Below, piece after piece: positions 59,481 through 64,000 of a stretch of 64,000 bases of DNA. Every line of letters starts with the position of its first letter. Position 1 is the first letter of the stretch. The notes beneath the pieces are model-generated. The model searched no databases and was not told where the DNA came from. It worked only from the letters and a program-made list of their open reading frames with translations. Both the position numbers and the translations under genes were made by a program. Source of the DNA: Micromonospora sonchi (lineage in GTDB: Bacteria; Actinomycetota; Actinomycetes; Mycobacteriales; Micromonosporaceae); NCBI RefSeq assembly GCF_014646235.1, contig NZ_BMNB01000023.1, positions 37,490 through 101,489 of the forward strand, read 5' to 3'.

Positions 59481-59864
59481 ATGTCGAACGTACGTAGACT
59501 GCCCGGACCCATCATCGACCTCTGGGATTGGCAGCGGCTCGGTGCCTGTCGGGGCCGGGACAGCGCCCAGTTCTTCCACCCCGACGGCGAGCGCGGCTCC
59601 TCCCGCCTACGTCGGGAGTCCAACGCGAAGACGGTCTGCCGCGCCTGCCCGGTCCGCGCCGAGTGCGCCGCGCACGCCCTGGCCGTCCGGGAGCCGTACG
59701 GGGTGTGGGGCGGCTTCAGCGAGTCCGAGCGGCTACGGCTGCTCGCGGTCGGCTGGGAGGATCTCGCCGACCGCCGGCAGAACCGGGTCGACGTCGCCCG
59801 GCTGGAGGCCCGGCTGGGCAGCGCCCACCGGTCGGCCGTCCCCGTCCAGCGCAAGGTCGCCTGA
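59481..59864 (+). CDS. whiD: WhiB-family iron-sulfur regulator (WhiD/WhiB3 type)
   Basis: A 127-residue WhiB protein. Four Cys ligate a [4Fe-4S] cluster: GACRGRD near residue 23 and VCRACPVRAEC near 53-62. The GVWGG turn follows in EPYGVWGGFSESER, which binds the primary sigma factor region 4 in the family. It begins PGPIIDLWDWQ, as in WhiB3/WhiD, and lies close to groEL and divergent from bldM, as in Streptomyces. The basic C-terminal ~40 residues are longer than in the mycobacterial protein. AGGAGG precedes ATG 59481. Confidence 0.92.
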   Translation: MSNVRRLPGPIIDLWDWQRLGACRGRDSAQFFHPDGERGSSRLRRESNAKTVCRACPVRAECAAHALAVREPYGVWGGFSESERLRLLAVGWEDLADRRQNRVDVARLEARLGSAHRSAVPVQRKVA

Positions 59865-59874
59865 TCCCGCCACC

Positions 59875-59908
59875 CGACGCCGCGTCCCCACTGCGGGACG
59901 CGGCGTCG
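59875..59908. terminator. terminator after whiD
   Basis: A 14-bp perfect stem (59875-59888 with 59895-59908), 6-nt loop, 10 bp past the stop. Confidence 0.8.
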
Positions 59909-59940
59909 CCGTTCACGGCCGGCCGCTGCCGGCCCAAGAG

Positions 59941-59976
59941 CGTGGGGCGCACCGTCGTCGACGGATGCGCCCCACG
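59941..59976. terminator. terminator after groEL
   Basis: An 11-bp perfect stem (59941-59951 with 59966-59976) lies 19 bp past the groEL stop on the minus strand. Confidence 0.7.
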
Positions 59977-59995
59977 TCCCGGCGTACGGCAGGGG

Positions 59996-61645
59996 TCAGA
60001 AACCCGGACCGTGCTGGTGGCTGTGCCCGTGGCCGTGCGAGTGGCCGTGCCCACCGGCGGCGGGCTCCGACTCCTGCGGCTTCTCCACCACGAGGCTCTC
60101 GGTGGTCAGCAGCAGACCGGCGATCGACGCGGCGTTGGTCACCGCGTTACGGGTCACCTTCACCGGGTCGAGGATGCCCTTGTCGGCCAGGTTCGCGTAC
60201 TCGCCGACGGCGGCGTCGAGGCCGTGGCCCCACTGGCCGCCGACGACCTTCTGCACCACGACGTAGCCGTCGTGGCCGGCGTTCTGGGCGATCCAGCGCA
60301 GCGGCTCGAGCAGCGCCTTGCGCACGATCGACACGCCGACCTTCTCGTCGCCGGTGAAGCCGAGGTCGTCGTCGAGCACCGGCAGGATCTGCACCAGGGC
60401 GGCACCGCCACCGGGCACCGTACCCTCCTCGACCGCGGCCTTGGTCGCGGCGATGGCGTCCTCGATGCGGTGCTTGCGCTCCTTCATCTCGACCTCGGTG
60501 GCCGCGCCGACCTTGACCACCGCGATGCCACCGGAGAGCTTGGCCAGCCGCTCGGCGAGCTTCTCCCGGTCCCACTCGGAGTCGGACGCCTCGATCTCCT
60601 TGCGGATCTGGGCGACCCGGTCGGCGACCTCGCTGGCCTGCCCGCCACCGTCGACGATCGTGGTGTTCTCCTTGTCGACCACCACGCGCCGGGCGCTGCC
60701 CAGCACCTCCAGACCGACCTGGTCGAGCTTGTAGCCAAGCTCGGGGGCGATCAGCTCGGCGCCGGTGAGGATCGCCATGTCCTGGAGCATCGCCTTGCGG
60801 CGGTCACCGAAGCCGGGGGCCTTGACCGCGCAGACCTTGAGGGTCTTGCGGATCGAGTTGACCACCAGGGTGGACAGGGCCTGGCCCTCGACGTCCTCGG
60901 CGATGATCAGCAGCGGCTTGTTGTTCTGGAGAACCTTCTCCAGCAGCGGCAGCAGCTCCTCGATCGCCGAGATCTTCTGCGTGGTGAGCAGGACGTACGC
61001 GTCCTCCAGAACCGACTCCTGCGCCTCGGCGTCGGTGACGAAGTTCGGCGAGATGAAGCCCTTGTCGAACTGGAGCCCCTCGGTGACGTCCAGCTCGGTG
61101 TGCAGGGTGGAGCCCTCCTCGACGGTGATCACACCGTCCCGGCCGACCCGCTCCATCGCCTCGGCGATCAACTCGCCGATGGTGGCGTCCTGCGCGGAGA
61201 TCGTCGCGACGTGCGCGACCGACTTCTTGTCGGCGACCTCGACGGCCTTGTCGAGCAGCGCCTCGGAGACCTTGGCCGAGGCCGCGTCGACGCCCCGCTT
61301 GAGGGCGGCCGGGTTGGCGCCGGCCGCGACGTTGCGCAGGCCCTCGCGGACCATCGCCTGGGCCAGCACGGTCGCGGTGGTGGTCCCGTCGCCGGCGACG
61401 TCGTTGGTCTTGGTCGCCACCTCCTTGACCAGCTGCGCGCCGAGGTTCTGGTAGGGGTTGGTGAGCTCGATCTCCTTGGCGATCGTCACGCCGTCGTTGG
61501 TGATCGTGGGCACACCGAATTTCTTGTCGAGGACGACGTTGCGCCCACGCGGCCCGAGGGTGACCTTGACCGCGTTCGCGAGCGCGTTGACACCGTGCTC
61601 CAGCTGGTGCCGGGCGTCGTCCGAGAAGCTCAGGATCTTCGCCAT
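59996..61645 (-). CDS. groEL: chaperonin GroEL (Hsp60) with a His-rich tail
   Basis: A 549-residue chaperonin: ALANAVKVTLGPRGRNVVLDKKFG at the N-terminus, TNDGVTIAKEIEL, the nucleotide-binding GDGTTTATVLAQ near residue 85 and GGGAALVQ near 415. Instead of the usual Gly-Gly-Met tail, it ends in a His/Gly run (GHGHSHGHGHSHQHGPGF), as in actinobacterial GroEL1. It follows groES with a hairpin between them and is controlled by the CIRCE/HrcA region at 62167-62238. Confidence 0.97.
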   Translation of the reverse strand: MAKILSFSDDARHQLEHGVNALANAVKVTLGPRGRNVVLDKKFGVPTITNDGVTIAKEIELTNPYQNLGAQLVKEVATKTNDVAGDGTTTATVLAQAMVREGLRNVAAGANPAALKRGVDAASAKVSEALLDKAVEVADKKSVAHVATISAQDATIGELIAEAMERVGRDGVITVEEGSTLHTELDVTEGLQFDKGFISPNFVTDAEAQESVLEDAYVLLTTQKISAIEELLPLLEKVLQNNKPLLIIAEDVEGQALSTLVVNSIRKTLKVCAVKAPGFGDRRKAMLQDMAILTGAELIAPELGYKLDQVGLEVLGSARRVVVDKENTTIVDGGGQASEVADRVAQIRKEIEASDSEWDREKLAERLAKLSGGIAVVKVGAATEVEMKERKHRIEDAIAATKAAVEEGTVPGGGAALVQILPVLDDDLGFTGDEKVGVSIVRKALLEPLRWIAQNAGHDGYVVVQKVVGGQWGHGLDAAVGEYANLADKGILDPVKVTRNAVTNAASIAGLLLTTESLVVEKPQESEPAAGGHGHSHGHGHSHQHGPGF

Positions 61646-61664
61646 GAATGTCCCTTCGAAGCGA

Positions 61665-61700
61665 CGTTGCCCCGGCCCGGCGAGCCGGACCGGGGCAACG
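61665..61700 (-). promoter_or_regulatory. intercistronic hairpin between groES and groEL
   Basis: An 11-bp perfect stem (61665-61675 with 61690-61700) with an inner CCGG/CCGG lies in the 70-bp gap. It could be a processing or partial termination site that sets the groES:groEL ratio. Confidence 0.55.
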
Positions 61701-61715
61701 ACACTGATCGGTTGC

Positions 61716-62024
61716 TTACTTCTCGATGACCGCGAGGACGTCGCGGGCGGAGAGCACCAGGTACTCCTCGCCGGCGTACTTGACCTCGGTGCCGCCGTAC
61801 TTCGAGTAAAGGACGGTGTCGCCGACGGAGACGTCGATCGGGACGCGGTTGCCCTTGTCGTCGATCCGGCCCGGACCGACAGCGAGGACGGTGCCCTCCT
61901 GCGGCTTCTCCTTGGCGGTGTCGGGAATCACGATCCCCGAGGCGGTGGTGGTCTCGGCCTCGTTCGCCTGGACCACGATGCGGTCCTCGAGCGGCTTGAT
62001 CGCAACCTTGGTCGCGGTAGTCAC
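61716..62024 (-). CDS. groES: co-chaperonin GroES (Hsp10)
   Basis: A 102-residue GroES: KVAIKPLEDRIVVQANEAETTTASGIVIPDTAKEKPQEGTVLAVGPG contains the mobile loop, and the end is YGGTEVKYAGEEYLVLSARDVLAVIEK. I chose GTG 62024 since AGGAGG lies 8 nt before it; ATG 62030 is also in frame but too close to that site. Confidence 0.96.
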   Translation of the reverse strand: MTTATKVAIKPLEDRIVVQANEAETTTASGIVIPDTAKEKPQEGTVLAVGPGRIDDKGNRVPIDVSVGDTVLYSKYGGTEVKYAGEEYLVLSARDVLAVIEK

Positions 62025-62166
62025 GGGCATACCCTCCTGGGGTACTTGGTTTCGTTGCCGGTCGGCATGCCGACCAGCGTCAATCTGCCACATGCCACCG
62101 GGCGGGGCCGTCGTCGCGGGTGCCGGTCCGCCTGGCGTTCAACCCTCGGGCACCAGGGCCCGAGCG

Positions 62167-62193
62167 TTGGCACCCTCAGGGTGAGAGTGCTAA
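62167..62193. promoter_or_regulatory. CIRCE operator 1 of groES-groEL
   Basis: TTGGCACCC-N9-GAGTGCTAA, read on the plus strand, matches the HrcA operator TTAGCACTC-N9-GAGTGCTAA with two changes in one arm. It covers the predicted start site at about 62191. Confidence 0.85.
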
Positions 62194-62197
62194 TCGC

Positions 62198-62226
62198 AGG
62201 TTATTCCTCGGCTAGCACTCCGTCAA
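62198..62226 (-). promoter_or_regulatory. groES-groEL promoter
   Basis: On the minus strand TTGACG (62226-62221), a 17-bp spacer and TAACCT (62203-62198) form a housekeeping-type promoter. The -35 box lies in the spacer of CIRCE 2, and CIRCE 1 covers the start site. Confidence 0.75.
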
Positions 62227-62238
62227 GGAGAGTGCCAG
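62212..62238. promoter_or_regulatory. CIRCE operator 2 of groES-groEL
   Basis: CTAGCACTC-N9-GAGTGCCAG, a second HrcA-type operator 18 bp from the first. It encloses the -35 box of the groES promoter. Confidence 0.85.
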
Positions 62239-62303
62239 CGCCACCCGCCCTCGTGTCGCCACTCCTCGCCACTCCTTCCCGCCGAGCCCGGTCGGCCGCA
62301 CAT

Positions 62304-62366
62304 TGATCGTTTGCACTCCAGTAACTCGGACATCGGCGTGTCGACTCACTGAAGTGCAAAGGATCA
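62304..62366. repeat. GATC-bounded hairpin E (61 nt core)
   Basis: TGATCGTTTGCACT (62304-62317) pairs with 62353-62366 with one mismatch. CAGT/ACTG (62319-62322 with 62348-62351) and GACA/TGTC (62329-62332 with 62339-62342) lie inside. Unlike copies A-D, it sits in a divergent region, between the CIRCE promoter and the methyltransferase gene. Confidence 0.75.
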
Positions 62367-62429
62367 CGCCGCGTTCCGGCGACGCTTGCCCTCCGCGGGT
62401 GGGTCATCGTGGGTCGGGACAATGGGCGG

Positions 62430-63776
62430 GTGGATCTGGAGCAGTTTGCCGCGCTGCGTACCGGCGAGGGGTCGGCCGCGCTCGACGCGGCGGCTCGGGT
62501 GGCCGGCGGTGACCCGCTGACCGCGGCGGCCACGCTCCGCTCCGCCGGGGTGCCGGCCGGATTGGCGGCGGCGGCGCTGACCCAGGCGGAGTTGCGTCGC
62601 CGGGCGGCCGGCAAGTTCGGGCCGGCGGCGGCCGGCATGTTCTTCACCCGGCCCGGTCTGGAGCAGGCCACTCGGCAGGCCGTCGCGCGCCGTCGCGCCG
62701 AGCGGCTGCGGGCCGCCGGGGTGACCACCCTGGCCGACCTGGGCTGCGGGCTGGGCGCCGACGCGTTGGCCGCCGCCAGTGCCGGCATCCGGGTGTACGG
62801 CGTGGAGGCCGACCCGGTCACCGCCGCACTGGCCGAGGCGAACGCGCAAGCGTCGGGGTACGCCGAGCTGTTCACCGTCGAGTGCGGCGACGCGACCGCG
62901 TTCGACGTGACCCGGGTCGAGGCGGTCTTCTGCGACCCGGCCCGGCGCCGGGCCGGCACCGGCCGCCGGATCTTCGACCCGAACGCGTACTCGCCGCCGT
63001 GGGACTTCGTCACCGGGCTGGCCGAACGGGTGCCGTACACGGTGGTGAAGGTGGCTCCCGGTCTCGACCACGCCCTGATCCCGCCCGGTGCCGAGGCCGA
63101 GTGGGTCAGCGTCGACGGCGACCTGGTCGAGGCGGCCCTCTGGTGCGGCCCCCTCGCCGAGCACCCCCGCCGCGCCACCGTGCTGAAGGAAGGGCCCCCT
63201 GTTAACGCCTCCGGTAGTAAAGGGGCCCCTTCTTATCACTTCGCCGCCCACTCCGCCGGCCGGGAGAGCGTCCACCAGCTGATCGGTTCGGGACGGGCCG
63301 AGGCGCCGGTCGGGCCGGTACGTCGCTTCGTGTACGACCCGGATCCGGCGGTCATCCGCGCCCACCTGGTCGCCGAGCTGGCCGCCGAACTCGACGCCAC
63401 GCTGGCCGACCCGACGATCGCCTATCTCTACGCCGACGACGCGACGCCCACGCCGTACGCCCGCTGCCTCGAGGTGACCGACGTGCTGCCGTTCTCGCTC
63501 AAGCGACTGCGCGCGCTGCTACGGGAGCGCCGGGTCGGCCGGGTGGAGATCCTCAAGCGCGGCTCCGCGCTGGAACCCGAACGGCTCCGACGCGACCTGC
63601 GGCTGACCGGTGATCAACCGGCGAGCCTGGTGCTGACCCGGGTCGCCGGAGCACCGACGGTGCTCGTCTGCCGACCCTCGGCCCCACGGGCAGCCACCGA
63701 GAGCCCCTGGGCCGAGGCGCGGGCCGGGGACCAAGCGGGCGCTGAGCCACTGGCCCGAGGGGCGGACGGGGACTAG
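62430..63776 (+). CDS. class I SAM-dependent methyltransferase (THUMP-like C-terminal domain)
   Basis: A 448-residue protein. An N-terminal helical part (RTGEGSAALDAAARVAG...KFGPAAAGMFFTRPGLEQATR) leads to a Rossmann methyltransferase core with TLADLGCGLGADALAAA (SAM motif I) near residue 104, VYGVEADPVTAAL, and CDPARR near 170. The C-terminal ~150 residues (YLYADDATPTPYARCLEVTDVLPFSLKRLRALLRERRVGRVEILKRG) resemble the THUMP-like domain found behind such methyltransferases. The substrate may be an RNA; this is not shown. Residues ~252-270 are encoded by an inserted repeat (63184-63240). GTG 62430 is the preferred start. Confidence 0.85.
   Translation: MDLEQFAALRTGEGSAALDAAARVAGGDPLTAAATLRSAGVPAGLAAAALTQAELRRRAAGKFGPAAAGMFFTRPGLEQATRQAVARRRAERLRAAGVTTLADLGCGLGADALAAASAGIRVYGVEADPVTAALAEANAQASGYAELFTVECGDATAFDVTRVEAVFCDPARRRAGTGRRIFDPNAYSPPWDFVTGLAERVPYTVVKVAPGLDHALIPPGAEAEWVSVDGDLVEAALWCGPLAEHPRRATVLKEGPPVNASGSKGAPSYHFAAHSAGRESVHQLIGSGRAEAPVGPVRRFVYDPDPAVIRAHLVAELAAELDATLADPTIAYLYADDATPTPYARCLEVTDVLPFSLKRLRALLRERRVGRVEILKRGSALEPERLRRDLRLTGDQPASLVLTRVAGAPTVLVCRPSAPRAATESPWAEARAGDQAGAEPLARGADGD
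63184..63240. repeat. dispersed composite GGGCCC palindrome, copy 3, inside a coding sequence
   Basis: TGAAGGAAGGGCCCCCTGTTAA, spacer CGCCTCCGGTAGT, then AAAGGGGCCCCTTCTTATCA. It is 57 bp long, so it adds 19 codons and keeps the methyltransferase frame open. The added residues (KEGPPVNASGSKGAPSYHF) do not resemble the surrounding domain. Confidence 0.85.
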
Positions 63777-63785
63777 GTTGACGGC

Positions 63786-63840
63786 TTGACTTCCTCCCCT
63801 GCCTAAAGGCGGGGGGTTCCCACCCTCGCGGATGGGAGTT
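63786..63840 (-). ncRNA. candidate TnpB guide RNA scaffold (omega RNA) 3' part
   Basis: TnpB proteins use an RNA from the element's right end, overlapping the tnpB 3' end, as guide scaffold. The two hairpins described for the element fit this position; the guide would then be the adjoining chromosomal bases to the left of 63786. The 5' extent is unknown. Confidence 0.4.
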
Positions 63841-64000
63841 CCTGGTTCATCACAGACCGCACGGAAGGAGAGTCTTCGTGTCTGACGTCCGCTCCGCAGG
63901 CGTTTTTCGTCTCCACCAGCCCGGCGGCGACGGCGATGTTCTTGGCGGCGTTGATGTCCCGATCATGTCGGGTGCCGCAGGTCGGACACGACCAACGCCG
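63803..64000 (-). CDS. tnpB: TnpB RNA-guided endonuclase, C-terminal part
   Basis: Only the last 65 codons are in the window. They begin RRWSCPTCGTRHDRDINAAKNIAVAAGL: one half of the Cys4 zinc ribbon (CPTCG) and the RuvC-III motif whose Asp in HDRDINAAKNI is catalytic. The tail ends at TAG 63803-63805, inside the first right-end hairpin. TnpB is the RNA-guided nuclease of IS200/IS605 elements and the ancestor type of Cas12. Integrity of the rest cannot be judged. Confidence 0.88.
   Translation of the reverse strand, partial: RRWSCPTCGTRHDRDINAAKNIAVAAGLVETKNACGADVRHEDSPSVRSVMNQELPSARVGTPRL

Larger units (their letters stand above)
63786..64000 (-). mobile_element. IS200/IS605-type element, right end (continues beyond window)
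   Basis: The tnpB 3' end is followed by a typical right end with two subterminal hairpins: 63796-63803 with 63808-63815 (loop TAAA) and 63818-63822 with 63833-63837. The boundary is about 63785, 9 bp after the methyltransferase stop. Whether tnpA is present cannot be seen. Confidence 0.8.

Overview
This 64 kb window is high-GC actinomycete chromosome. The codon bias, many GTG starts, WhiB and BldM regulators, a PerM-like DUF6350 protein and a paired guaB/guaB3 all point to Actinobacteria. Dispersed GGGCCC-type palindromes and GATC-bounded hairpins suggest a Micromonospora-like member of the Micromonosporaceae. The backbone is conserved core: mdh, folD, purH-purN-perM, sucCD, pcrA, aroQ, psd-pssA, guaA, guaB3-guaB, bldM/whiD and groES-groEL occur in related neighbourhoods in Mycobacterium and Streptomyces. 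No rRNA, tRNA, CRISPR array or prophage was seen.

Layout. 0-8.2 kb: the end of an ABC ATPase gene, an APS-kinase fusion with galT, icd, a glyoxalase-fold gene divergent from its probable TetR regulator, mdh and folD. 8.5-17.8 kb: a five-gene peptide ABC operon, then a MacB-like ATPase/permease pair with a well-formed leaderless promoter. 17.8-29.9 kb: purH-purN, small membrane proteins, perM, sucCD, a B12-binding mutase subunit, two M23 peptidases and an ArsR/SRPBCC/reductase cassette. 30-39 kb: pcrA, a divergent chorismate mutase with what looks like a transcription attenuator, and a second peptide ABC operon in the opposite orientation to the first. 39-49 kb: a LiaFSR-like PspC sensor module, psd-pssA, two double-NUDIX genes and a small PspC protein. 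49-64 kb: guaA, a GMC oxidoreductase, an LCP protein, an M1 peptidase, guaB3-guaB, bldM/whiD, groES-groEL under two CIRCE operators, a methyltransferase and the 3' end of an IS200/IS605-type tnpB.

The most interesting signals lie outside the standard genes. (1) Upstream of aroQ there is a short reading frame with a Cys-Tyr-Phe-Phe-Tyr-Gly run, a 14-bp terminator hairpin with no gene in front of it, and a 9-nt repeat able to act as antiterminator. This is the architecture of a Phe/Tyr attenuator, and its leader peptide appears to be leaderless. (2) Five long hairpins bounded by GATC (55, 55, 55, 61 and 67 nt) are scattered over 47-62 kb; two of them covary in both stems around an identical AGATCGA loop. 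(3) A composite GGGCCC palindrome occurs three times, once in frame inside a methyltransferase gene. (4) A PspC-histidine kinase gene has no canonical start codon where homology and the Shine-Dalgarno place its start; an ATC sits there. (5) Both peptide-transporter operons carry a strong hairpin just after the binding-protein gene.

All assignments come from reading the sequence and remembered family motifs; no database search was run.
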